A stretch of 40,481 bases of DNA from an uncultured Clostridia bacterium (GTDB lineage Bacteria > Bacillota > Clostridia > Oscillospirales > Acutalibacteraceae): NCBI GenBank assembly GCA_947625485.1, contig CANQOP010000018.1, positions 1 through 40,481 of the forward strand. The letters run 5' to 3'. The position numbers and the translations under genes were made by a program. Below, one piece after another: positions 34,023-40,481 of the stretch. Numbering within the stretch: the first letter of the stretch is position 1; every line of letters starts with the position of its first letter. Below the pieces are notes generated by a model. The model made no database searches and was not told the DNA's origin. It worked only from the letters and a program-made list of their open reading frames with translations.

Positions 34023-35592
34023 ATTCAGTCCTTTTAAGTTCGATTATATCCTCAACCGTTACTGCGTTTTTGACTATACCCTTTGTCATACGGGAGACGG
34101 CGGTAGTGTAGAAGCTGTTATATGAAAAAAACGGATTTGTAAAATTTTCGCTCGTTATAATTCCGTCAAAAAGCAGTCCGCATCTATTGGCGTACAGAGC
34201 AGCAAATTCAAGGTCGTGGGTAACAATAATGACTGTCTTACCGCTGTCAGTCAAGGTTTTCAAAAGCTCACCGAGATTGCTCTTAGCAAAGTTGTCGAGT
34301 CCCTTAGTCGGCTCATCAAGCAAGAGAATCTCGGGATCGGTAAGCAGTATTTTACAAATAGCCGCTCTCTGCAGCTCTCCGCCGCTCAGGTCATAAGGGT
34401 GGAGTCCGAGCAGATGGTCAATTTTTAAAAGACCGGATAATTCTTTATAGGAATTATCAATCGTTTTTAAATCGTCTGCAACAGTATCTTTTACGAAAAT
34501 ATCCTTGGGATTTTGGGGCAGACAGACTACGCGCTTCGGTCGAATCACTTTTCCTCGATACGGCTTTAGTGAAGCGTTTATTATTTTCAGAAGAGTTGAC
34601 TTTCCACAACCGTTTTCACCGAGCAAAGCGTAAACTTCGCCCTTATTTACGGAAAGATTACAGCCTTTTAAAATATCCGCGGATCTTTTCTCGTACCTAA
34701 ACCATATATTCTTGCATTCAATTATTTTTTTTGAGATTTTTGGTTCTATATAAGAAATATGGTCGTCCTCACTCAATATATCAAAGAGAAACTCTCTCCC
34801 CTCTTTTACTGTAATCGGGCATTTTGAAGTTGCGCCCAAAGCGTTGAAAATACGAACAGACGACGGAAGTGTGCGCTCTATTTTTTTCCCTTTTAGCTTT
34901 GTTCCGATTTCCCTAGGGGAACCTATATCCGAGAGTTTTCCGTCCTCGATATACGCAACCGTATTTGCGATCGGAAAAATCTCCTGCAAATGGTGCTCGG
35001 CAATTATAACAGTCGTTCCGAAATCATCGTTTAAACGCTTGAGCGTACCTATAAACTCAAGCGCCGAAATCGGGTCAAGCTGCGAGGTTGGTTCGTCAAG
35101 AATGATAACCTCGGGATTCATAGACATAACCGACGCCAGGTTTAAGAGCTGTTTCTGACCGCCCGAGAGAGTAAACGTATTCTGCTCAAAGGATTTTAAC
35201 AGCCCGAAATACGTGGCAAACTCAGATACCTTTGAGCGGATAATTCTGCTCTCATAACCGAGGTTTTCAAGTCCGAACGAAAGCTCGCTGTAGACCTTGT
35301 CCGTTACAATCTGAGCGTCAGGGTCCTGCATTATAAAACCGATTTGTGAGGTGCTCTCGCGGCTTTCAATATCTTCAATCTTTTTTCCTTTATAGAATAT
35401 TTTTCCGCTTTTTTGTCCAAAAGGAGTGAGCTCCCTTTTAAGCATTTTAAGAAGTGTAGTTTTTCCGCAGCCTGACTCGCCTATCAATAGCAGAAAGTCG
35501 CCTGAATTAACAGTCAGATTGATACCGCTCAAAGCGTTACGGTCGGACCCGTTATATGTAAAGCTCAGATTTTCGAGATTAAATATTTCCAC
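34006..35592 (-). CDS. ecfA: Fused energy-coupling factor ATPase (two ABC domains)
   Basis: The 528-residue protein joins two ABC ATPase domains. The first has Walker A GESGCGKTT (38-46), signature LSGGQKQLL and Walker B VIILDEPTSQLD; the second has GENGCGKST, LSGGELQRA and ILLLDEPTKGLD. Both look catalytically complete. In many ECF systems EcfA1 and EcfA2 are separate; here they are one chain. It powers the importer with EcfT, overlapping the ecfT gene by 28 bases. Confidence 0.93.
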   Translation of the reverse strand: MEIFNLENLSFTYNGSDRNALSGINLTVNSGDFLLLIGESGCGKTTLLKMLKRELTPFGQKSGKIFYKGKKIEDIESRESTSQIGFIMQDPDAQIVTDKVYSELSFGLENLGYESRIIRSKVSEFATYFGLLKSFEQNTFTLSGGQKQLLNLASVMSMNPEVIILDEPTSQLDPISALEFIGTLKRLNDDFGTTVIIAEHHLQEIFPIANTVAYIEDGKLSDIGSPREIGTKLKGKKIERTLPSSVRIFNALGATSKCPITVKEGREFLFDILSEDDHISYIEPKISKKIIECKNIWFRYEKRSADILKGCNLSVNKGEVYALLGENGCGKSTLLKIINASLKPYRGKVIRPKRVVCLPQNPKDIFVKDTVADDLKTIDNSYKELSGLLKIDHLLGLHPYDLSGGELQRAAICKILLTDPEILLLDEPTKGLDNFAKSNLGELLKTLTDSGKTVIIVTHDLEFAALYANRCGLLFDGIITSENFTNPFFSYNSFYTTAVSRMTKGIVKNAVTVEDIIELKRTEYEKNS

Positions 35593-36431
35593 CTTATACC
35601 TTCCTTTACTTCAAAAAACGACGGTATCATTGCAAGCACGGTAAACGACAATAAACTCAACACTGTAAAGAATGTTGGCATCTCAAACTTTACATACGGA
35701 TAGAAACTAACCCCTGACTGTCCCAAAAAGAGTGCAGGCAACGTACATATAAGTAAAACAAAAAAAATTAAAATATACAAAACGTCATACGCCGTAAATC
35801 GGAAACGCGAGAAATAAGTGCGGTTTTTTAGTCCGTAGCCGCGGCATTTCATACTGTCGGACGTGATTATCGCGCCCTCCATACTGCGCGTAATAACAGC
35901 CGAAAACGAGGTAAGGTATCTTTGAACCCGTCTCTTGCTGAAACCGAGCGCCTTTTGTGTTGAATTTATACTTTTAAAGGTTCTGATAAATTGCGGAACA
36001 AATCCCAGCGCAATTGATACGACCAGCGCAAGTTTTGGGAACGTTTTCCCGAATAGGCAGAGCAGACGCTCGCTGTCGAACACGAGGTTAAAACACTTAA
36101 ACCAAAGGAGAACTTCCGTTATCATAAGTCCGAGCACTGCTCCGTAGATAAGCGCCTCGAGCGTCACGCGATTGTCGTTTATAAAGAACAAAACAGTAGC
36201 TCCGTTGTGCGAAAATACAGGATTAGTAAATGTAACAATCAAAAAAATAAGGAAATAAAATCGTAAGTGTGCAAACATCTTTCTAAATCCCATAAGAGTA
36301 ATAAGAAACAGTAAGCTTCCGAAAAGTCCCGAAAGCAGATATATAGGATTAAAAGTGAAAATCGAGATGCCTATGACCGACAAAAAATAACCGGCGAGCG
36401 TTAAAGGGTGAAAATTTCTGAACGTATTCAT
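35565..36431 (-). CDS. ecfT: Energy-coupling factor transmembrane protein EcfT
   Basis: The 288-residue membrane protein has about five helices. A cytoplasmic segment contains two Ala/Arg-type coupling motifs (QKALGFSKRRVQRYL and AIITSDSMKCRGYGLKNR), the parts of EcfT that contact the ATPases. The CRGYG turn is typical of the family. It joins the S component to the ATPase. A weak AAGGTT site and a 2-base gap after the lipoprotein gene suggest coupled translation. Confidence 0.9.
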   Translation of the reverse strand: MNTFRNFHPLTLAGYFLSVIGISIFTFNPIYLLSGLFGSLLFLITLMGFRKMFAHLRFYFLIFLIVTFTNPVFSHNGATVLFFINDNRVTLEALIYGAVLGLMITEVLLWFKCFNLVFDSERLLCLFGKTFPKLALVVSIALGFVPQFIRTFKSINSTQKALGFSKRRVQRYLTSFSAVITRSMEGAIITSDSMKCRGYGLKNRTYFSRFRFTAYDVLYILIFFVLLICTLPALFLGQSGVSFYPYVKFEMPTFFTVLSLLSFTVLAMIPSFFEVKEGIRWKYLISKI

Positions 36432-36433
36432 TT

Positions 36434-36913
36434 TTATTCAACCTTATAGACATTGCCAATATCCGCGCCGAGGTCGCAGGTGTAAAGCCACTCAATTTTA
36501 TCACCGTCGTAAAGCTTACACGAATTACAGCCGACGTTTTGAAATTTACCGTTCACACGGTATTCCCAACCCGAAAGCTCTCCGCAGTCAAACTCATAGA
36601 GATAATCTATTCCGTTGACGTATACCGAAGTGCCGCTTCCGTCATACTCGAACTGAATTTTATTTTCCTTACACGCGTTTTTAAGTACATCAAAGACCGT
36701 ATCGCCTTCGTCAAAGCCGACGGCATAGTCGGTAAGAATTTCTGCGTTTTTTCTGTCGAAATTCTTACAATCTACCGCAGTTTTACAGGAAATTGATATA
36801 GTCGCGGTGTACTCTCCGCTCTCTGTAGCGCTATAATAATCGTCCGCGGATTTTATCGAACAACCGCTGTAAACGAACACAAGCAATAGAATAAAAGGTA
36901 AAATCTTTTTCAC
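36434..36913 (-). CDS. DUF4430 lipoprotein, transcobalamin beta-domain-like
   Basis: The 159-residue protein has a lipoprotein signal with the lipid-bearing Cys18 (VYSGC). Residues 68-150 fit DUF4430, the family described as like the C-terminal domain of transcobalamin: GDTVFDVLKNACKE, SGWEYRVNGKF (Trp116), LYDGDKIEWLYTCDLG. Several cysteines (43, 49, 81, 110, 129, 132, 146) could form disulfides outside the cell. It would sit on the outer face of the membrane beside the ECF transporter. The gene overlaps the alpha-barrel gene by 4 bases. The proposed job is to close over the corrinoid as the beta domain does in intrinsic factor; that is inference. Confidence 0.85.
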   Translation of the reverse strand: MKKILPFILLLVFVYSGCSIKSADDYYSATESGEYTATISISCKTAVDCKNFDRKNAEILTDYAVGFDEGDTVFDVLKNACKENKIQFEYDGSGTSVYVNGIDYLYEFDCGELSGWEYRVNGKFQNVGCNSCKLYDGDKIEWLYTCDLGADIGNVYKVE

Positions 36914-38349
36914 TGTCTACCGCTCCCTTTTTTAAATATAAGCAGGACTATATATCCCGCAAAAATAAGTGCAAAATCCAAATAAATAAAGTTTTTATTT
37001 TCTAAAACAGGTGTATTTTTTTTATCGTTCTTTTGCTTAATTATCTCGTCGGCGGTCGAGACAAATGTCTTTACATCTAACGTCTCAGAAGTTGATTGCT
37101 CCTTATTAGTCTTTGTATTCTTCTTTTTTGAGCGATTTTCGGACCTTGTATTATTATGTTTTTTCTCGACAGGCTCATTAGTACCTTTCGGTTTGTCTGA
37201 TACTTCTGAGTTTTTATTTTCTGTATCAGAATTATTATCAATTGTTTTATCGGTCTTGTTTTTCTTTGGTTGTGTTTTAGATTGGACGTGAGTTTTTGAA
37301 ATTGTTTTGCTTATTTCGTCGGTGTTGTCTGGGATTTTAACGTTAAATGCGTAAAAGGATTTTTCTCCGTTCATATATCGGTAACACGCGACAAGAGCAC
37401 AAAGCGACTGATACGTCGCCATATTATCCTCCGCTCCGCCTGCGAAATGACAAAACGCTCCGTCAGAAAGCTTAAATCTCATAAGCGCGTCAAGAACGCT
37501 GTTTCCATTTTTAATAAAACGGCTGTCGCTTTCGGGGTCGATACCGAGCGACACGAGCGAAAGTATTACCTGAGCGGTTGTCTCACAGCAGGTCTTCCCC
37601 GAAAATGACTTATAACCTCCGTCTTCGCACTGAATTCTCGATAGAATATCTATGCTTCTGTTAATAACCTTTGAGACATTTTTGCGCTCCTTATAAGGCG
37701 CGAGAGCCTGAACAGCAATCGCCGTGACATCAATATCCATCACGTTTCCGACAAGCGAAAAGCCGCCGTTTTCAAGCTCCTTGCCGAGAATGAGATTTAT
37801 CATATCCTCGCGGTCGGTCACAGCGTTTTTCGGAACAGAAAAATTATTTGAGTCAAGCAAAAGCAGTGCATACGCAACGGAGTTCACGCCTTGACTGTCA
37901 AGCGGTCTGTAATTTGCGCGGTTGTAAGTACAATCTGCAAGCAGCTTGTGCCCGTTCACATTCGTCACGTCACAGCCGCACGCAAGCAGAGAGAGAGAAA
38001 TTCGCTGTAAGTCAGTCGCCTTAACTCTGCTCATATCGCCCTTATACAACTTATCCGTTTCCGACTTTAAAGCCTGAACACTTTTATTGTTATTGCAGTC
38101 GACACCGTAAAGAGAAAGCGCGATATAATACCAATCGGCGCTGCTTGTTCCCGCATTTTCACTTAAACGGTCTAAAAAGTCCTCGGTTGAGGCCGCTTCA
38201 TATGTACTGCTTTTGTATGAAATAATACCCTCAATAGCGTTTTGAACGCCACTAAGGGTATCGTCAGATAAAGCATTTGCGGAAAAGGGCGTAAATATTG
38301 TGCAAAGCAGCGCTAGTATTGATGCAGTTGCCTTTTCCCAAAGCTTCAT
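36910..38349 (-). CDS. Membrane-anchored alpha/alpha-barrel protein, intrinsic-factor alpha-domain-like
   Basis: The 479-residue protein has a signal peptide (1-26) and a helical repeat domain (about 30-335) of the prenyltransferase/cobalamin-binder alpha-alpha barrel type. Key blocks are GGFSLVGNVMDIDVTAIAVQ (195-214) and DGGYKSFSGKTCCETTAQVI (243-262). They resemble the VDT-A-A-A and GHF-STPLALQ blocks that line the corrinoid site in intrinsic factor and transcobalamin. A Lys/Ser/Thr/Asn-rich linker (340-450) leads to a C-terminal membrane helix (about 454-472) with a basic tail. So the barrel is held outside the membrane on a long stalk. No enzyme motif of squalene cyclases (DXDD) is visible. 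Confidence 0.8.
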   Translation of the reverse strand: MKLWEKATASILALLCTIFTPFSANALSDDTLSGVQNAIEGIISYKSSTYEAASTEDFLDRLSENAGTSSADWYYIALSLYGVDCNNNKSVQALKSETDKLYKGDMSRVKATDLQRISLSLLACGCDVTNVNGHKLLADCTYNRANYRPLDSQGVNSVAYALLLLDSNNFSVPKNAVTDREDMINLILGKELENGGFSLVGNVMDIDVTAIAVQALAPYKERKNVSKVINRSIDILSRIQCEDGGYKSFSGKTCCETTAQVILSLVSLGIDPESDSRFIKNGNSVLDALMRFKLSDGAFCHFAGGAEDNMATYQSLCALVACYRYMNGEKSFYAFNVKIPDNTDEISKTISKTHVQSKTQPKKNKTDKTIDNNSDTENKNSEVSDKPKGTNEPVEKKHNNTRSENRSKKKNTKTNKEQSTSETLDVKTFVSTADEIIKQKNDKKNTPVLENKNFIYLDFALIFAGYIVLLIFKKGSGRQ

Positions 38350-38366
38350 AATTATCTCTCTCCCGA

Positions 38367-39368
38367 TTACCTTACCTTAATTGTAACAGCAGTCTTTTTA
38401 GAGCCCTTTTTATAGAGTTTAGTACCTGCCGCCGTCACCTTTACGGTCACCTTGTATGTTCCTGTTTTGAGCTTTTTACCTACTGTAATTACACCCTTTT
38501 TGTTTATGGTGATTTTCTTTGTTTTCTTGCTGATTTTTGTAATTTTATAAGAAACCTTTCCCTTAGCCTTTGAAACCTTTACGGCTTTTTTGATAGTTAC
38601 TTTGTTCTTTTTAAGTTTCTTGGCTTTTACGGTCTGCTTGGAACCCTTTACTGTCAAGGTGTTGGCGCTCTTCCTGATAACAGGACTTTTCTTTTCAAGC
38701 TCAAAGGAGCAGTTTGAAGAAAATCTGCAGACTGCGGGCGCGCCTGACTCATCGCTCTTAGAAATCTGAACAGTAACTTTGCCCGAGAAATCTTTGGGAT
38801 TAAACTTAACTATTCCGTCTTTATCGGTCGTGTACTTTTTTATGTTGAGCGTTACGGTAGCGTCTGTAACAGGTGTCCATGCATATGTAGCGTTCCAGTT
38901 CTCGTCATAGGAAGCGTCATAACTCGTGATTTTAATAACGCCCGACTTTACATTTGTCAAATCGGCAACAGGAACCTGACACGGATACCCTCCGTAATAG
39001 AGAACAATACTGTCTGAAGCGGTTATTTTGCAGTCGTTAATACCGACCGCGGGAGCCTTGTCGTTGACCTGATAATACCAGCCGTCATAGCCGCCGAATG
39101 TTCCCGCTGTTTCACCGTTTATATCGGTGATGTAGTTGTCGTCAATTCCTTTGATTGTAACGTCCTTATTCTCTGCGTTCAGAACACTGAGAACGTCCTT
39201 GACAGTGGTTGCGTCAGTGAGTTCAACACCGACCCCGCCGTCGAACAAAGTCTTTGTGATACCCTCAATGCGAACGCTTACATTCTGCTTGTCCGCCGCG
39301 TTTACTGTAAACGCAAAGCAGGACGCCAGCATTAAAGTTGAGAGAATGATTGAAATTACTCGTTTCAT
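38367..39368 (-). CDS. Exported DUF4430 protein with Lys-rich C-terminal domain
   Basis: The 333-residue protein has a signal peptide (1-24, ending TVNAAD). A DUF4430 domain follows at about 28-128 (TTVKDVLSVLN, YDGWYYQVNDKAPAVGIND, DSIVLYYGG), then a beta-rich middle part (DATVTLNIKKYTTDKDGI). The tail (about 230-333) is very lysine-rich and Ig-like, with repeated VTIKK/ITINKKG strands. The tail carries strong positive charge and could bind anionic wall polymers. The start at 39368 follows GGAGG; an ATG 15 bases earlier lies before that site. It is the first gene after the cobalamin riboswitch. Confidence 0.83.
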   Translation of the reverse strand: MKRVISIILSTLMLASCFAFTVNAADKQNVSVRIEGITKTLFDGGVGVELTDATTVKDVLSVLNAENKDVTIKGIDDNYITDINGETAGTFGGYDGWYYQVNDKAPAVGINDCKITASDSIVLYYGGYPCQVPVADLTNVKSGVIKITSYDASYDENWNATYAWTPVTDATVTLNIKKYTTDKDGIVKFNPKDFSGKVTVQISKSDESGAPAVCRFSSNCSFELEKKSPVIRKSANTLTVKGSKQTVKAKKLKKNKVTIKKAVKVSKAKGKVSYKITKISKKTKKITINKKGVITVGKKLKTGTYKVTVKVTAAGTKLYKKGSKKTAVTIKVR

Positions 39369-39388
39369 AAATAAAACCTCCATAAAGT

Positions 39389-39413
39389 AAAAATTACCCT
39401 TTTATAAAAAGGG
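39389..39413 (-). terminator. Attenuator hairpin in the riboswitch leader
   Basis: On the minus strand, CCCTTTT (39413-39407) pairs with AAAAGGG (39403-39397), followed by TAATTTTT. It lies between the riboswitch and the first start codon, where a ligand-controlled terminator is expected. The stem is short and A/T-rich. Confidence 0.5.
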
Positions 39414-39479
39414 CATTATTAATGAAGCCTTTCGGCCTGATAACAAATTCTTCATTGCCCAAGAACAGTTTTCCGCCCC

Positions 39480-39645
39480 TGTACGGCAGGTCTCCTGGCT
39501 TATAGTCGTATATTGCAGAGCGTCTTCCCGATTACTCAGTGACATAATGCTCTCTTTAGACTAAATACAGTAATGGCTGTTGCGGCGGACTCAAACCGCC
39601 TTCCCTATTAATCCTCGCGAAACCGCACGAGCTATTCAATTATGG
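39480..39645 (-). promoter_or_regulatory. Cobalamin riboswitch
   Basis: The minus strand shows the aptamer's conserved parts in order: AATAGGGAA (from 39608), a GCGGTTTGAGTCCGC arm, AACAGCCATTACTGT, a GTCACTGAGTAATCGGGAAG block, and the B12 box AAGCCAGGAGACC (39501-39489). It should lower expression of the downstream surface binders and ECF importer when adenosyl- or methylcobalamin is plentiful. This is the key evidence for the operon's substrate. Confidence 0.95.
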
Positions 39646-39656
39646 ATTATGATTTT

Positions 39657-39684
39657 ATTATAACATATAAAATATAAAAATCAA
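39657..39684 (-). promoter_or_regulatory. Promoter of the riboswitch-controlled operon
   Basis: On the minus strand, TTGATT (39684-39679) and TATAAT (39662-39657) are 16 bases apart. Transcription would start near 39650, at the 5' edge of the aptamer. Confidence 0.75.
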
Positions 39685-39709
39685 GAGCACAATATAATGA
39701 AGTGTATTA

Positions 39710-39737
39710 TTGACTTTTTTCGGTAATATGATATAAT
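39710..39737 (+). promoter_or_regulatory. Promoter of tRNA-Gln
   Basis: TTGACT (39710-39715) and TATAAT (39732-39737) are 16 bases apart, 15 bases before the tRNA. Confidence 0.75.
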
Positions 39738-39752
39738 GATACAGTTGAATAT

Positions 39753-39827
39753 TGAGCTGTCGCCAAGCGGTAAGGCACAGGACTTTGACTCCTGCACTCG
39801 TGGGTTCGAATCCCGCCAGCTCAGCCA
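39753..39827 (+). tRNA. tRNA-Gln (anticodon TTG)
   Basis: The acceptor TGAGCTG pairs with CAGCTCA. The anticodon arm CAGGA-CTTTGAC-TCCTG gives TTG, and the T arm holds GTTCGAATC. CCA is encoded. Confidence 0.95.
39814..39827 (+). repeat. tRNA-Gln 3' end, original of a 14-bp direct repeat
   Basis: CGCCAGCTCAGCCA forms the end of the tRNA and is repeated exactly at 40053-40066, 239 bases away. Confidence 0.85.
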
Positions 39828-39834
39828 ATGAACG

Positions 39835-39867
39835 TCTAAGTCGAACACCTCAAGTGTTCGACTTAGA
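39835..39867 (+). other. Perfect 14-bp hairpin after tRNA-Gln
   Basis: TCTAAGTCGAACAC pairs fully with GTGTTCGACTTAGA around CTCAA. No T run follows, so it is either a weak terminator or a processing or recombination structure. Confidence 0.7.
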
Positions 39868-39885
39868 TTGCGTTAGGTCAGCCAA

Positions 39886-39917
39886 AAAACCAGACAGGCA
39901 TTAGCCTGTCTGGTTTT
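39886..39917 (+). terminator. Terminator hairpin
   Basis: AAAACCAGACAGGC (39886-39899) pairs with GCCTGTCTGGTTTT (39904-39917). Just before it stands GGTCAGCCA, another short echo of the tRNA end. Confidence 0.85.
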
Positions 39918-39922
39918 ACGTA

Positions 39923-39936
39923 TGGCGGGATTCGAA
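39923..39936 (-). repeat. Inverted copy of the tRNA-Gln T-arm
   Basis: TGGCGGGATTCGAA is the exact reverse complement of tRNA bases 39805-39818. It runs directly into the palindromic repeat at 39934. Confidence 0.8.
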
Positions 39937-39986
39937 ACCGAGCGTTAAAAAATCGTTTCAGTGAAACGATTTTAGCGAGGAGCGTT
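39934..39986. repeat. Palindromic dispersed repeat, copy 2
   Basis: The flanks match the copy at 122-175 (GAAACCGAGCGTTAA and TAGCGAGGAGCGTT), with stem AAATCGTTTC/GAAACGATTT. A decayed third relative (GGAATTCGAAGCCGAGC) begins at 40104. Confidence 0.7.
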
Positions 39987-40052
39987 GATGAACGATTTCC
40001 TCTCCTGCACGTCCCAACAAACGAGATGAAAGTTATTTATAAATTGAACATA

Positions 40053-40066
40053 CGCCAGCTCAGCCA
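40053..40066 (+). repeat. Direct repeat of the tRNA-Gln 3' end
   Basis: This is an exact 14-base copy of the tRNA end including CCA, with no tRNA body before it. It is the usual look of an att site left by an integrase that targets a tRNA 3' end. Confidence 0.75.
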
Positions 40067-40069
40067 TAA

Positions 40070-40100
40070 AGGACGGTTTTTTGACCGTCCTTTGCTTTTA
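40070..40100 (+). terminator. Terminator hairpin after the tRNA 3'-end copy
   Basis: AAGGACGGT pairs with ACCGTCCTT around TTTTTG and is followed by TGCTTTTA. Confidence 0.8.
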
Positions 40101-40153
40101 AGCGGAATTCGAAGCCGAGCCACTGAAATCATAAACAGCGAGTTGATTTTCAT

Positions 40154-40321
40154 ATGAGAGATAAGAAACATCATCTCTATCTTTCGGAAAAAGATCGCAA
40201 ATTTCTCATTTAAAATCTCATTTGGTTTCAGAATAAACTGCGGCAGGAAGGGCGTTATACCGACGCTGTAGATGATTTAATTATCAGGTTTTCAAAGGCA
40301 AAGCGAAAAAAATCAAGGTAA
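40154..40321 (+). pseudogene. Small mobile-element-type gene with one in-frame stop
   Basis: From an ATG the frame reads MRDKKHHLYLSEKDRKFLI, a TAA at 40211-40213, then continues in the same frame NLIWFQNKLRQEGRYTDAVD and onward to a TAA at 40319-40321. The RYTDAVDDL motif and basic tail resemble a small protein often seen in Clostridial mobile elements (recalled, not checked). One base change would restore a 55-residue protein. The rest of the stretch to 40481 shows only a weak AGAACC/GGTTCT hairpin (40329-40363). Confidence 0.6.
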
Positions 40322-40481
40322 AATATAGAGAACCAGAGGAGCATTGTTGCTTTCTCCGGTTCTGCTATATCATCTCAGCGAACAAACTGTTTGTACTTCC
40401 GTAGTTGTAAAACAGTAATTCTCGTTAGGGCGCTGTCCTAAGACCTTTCGTTGCTTGTTGTAATTTGCATTATGAGCAGTT

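Noticed and set aside
36910..38349. Call of the alpha/alpha-barrel protein as a squalene/terpene cyclase
   Set aside because: No DXDD or QW repeats, it is exported, and it lies between B12-linked genes; the cobalamin-binder alpha domain fits better.

Overview
The window reads as a chromosomal segment from a low-to-mid GC Firmicute, most likely a gut-type member of Clostridia (Oscillospirales/Ruminococcaceae-like). That placement is an inference. It rests on the DnaD/DnaI-type helicase-loading pair, a bacterial V-type ATPase operon, strong AGGAGG-type ribosome binding sites, TTG starts, consensus sigma-A promoters and ECF-type vitamin transport. Genes are dense and no intact transposase, phage module or CRISPR array is visible.

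Layout. 1-302: terminators and a palindromic repeat. 303-6998 (minus): a six-gene surface glycan or glycolipid cluster (two GT2 glycosyltransferases, a large GT-C-like membrane protein, an FAD oxidoreductase, a sugar isomerase/epimerase-like TIM barrel and an SDR) behind a consensus promoter. 7236-9232 (minus): helicase loader ATPase and DnaD-domain protein. 9353-10854 (plus): tRNA-Gly(CCC), a TSCPD-domain protein and an AT-rich acyltransferase. 10935-13284 (minus): prfB-apgM. 13447-15362 (plus): a Prok-RING/zinc-ribbon membrane protein and galU. 15505-16332 (minus): histidinol-phosphatase-like PHP protein. 16520-18189 (plus): ACT-domain protein and DUF711/UPF0210 protein. 18298-26812 (plus): a complete V-type ATPase operon, order H/G-C-I-K-F-E-A-B-D. 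27051-29266 (minus): secreted transglutaminase-like protein and TcdA. 29382-32087: cysteine biosynthesis island (short Cys-ending leader ORF, cysK, an Rrf2 regulator with three cysteines, cysE). 32342-32977: phosphoribosyltransferase-like protein lacking the usual acidic pair.

The most striking region is 33348-39684 on the minus strand. A promoter and a cobalamin riboswitch precede a six-gene run: an exported DUF4430 (transcobalamin C-terminal-like) protein with a Lys-rich tail, a membrane-anchored alpha/alpha-barrel protein resembling the alpha domain of intrinsic factor/transcobalamin, a DUF4430 lipoprotein resembling the beta domain, then EcfT, a fused EcfA-EcfA ATPase and an S component. 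I read this as a corrinoid capture-and-import system in which the two halves of an intrinsic-factor-like binder are made as separate surface-tethered proteins and feed an ECF importer. The riboswitch and the family assignments are strong; the working model is inference.

The right end (39732-40481) holds tRNA-Gln(TTG) followed by partial copies of its own 3' end, each with a terminator hairpin, plus a palindromic repeat also found at the left end of the window and a small gene broken by one in-frame stop. This looks like a scarred integration site.
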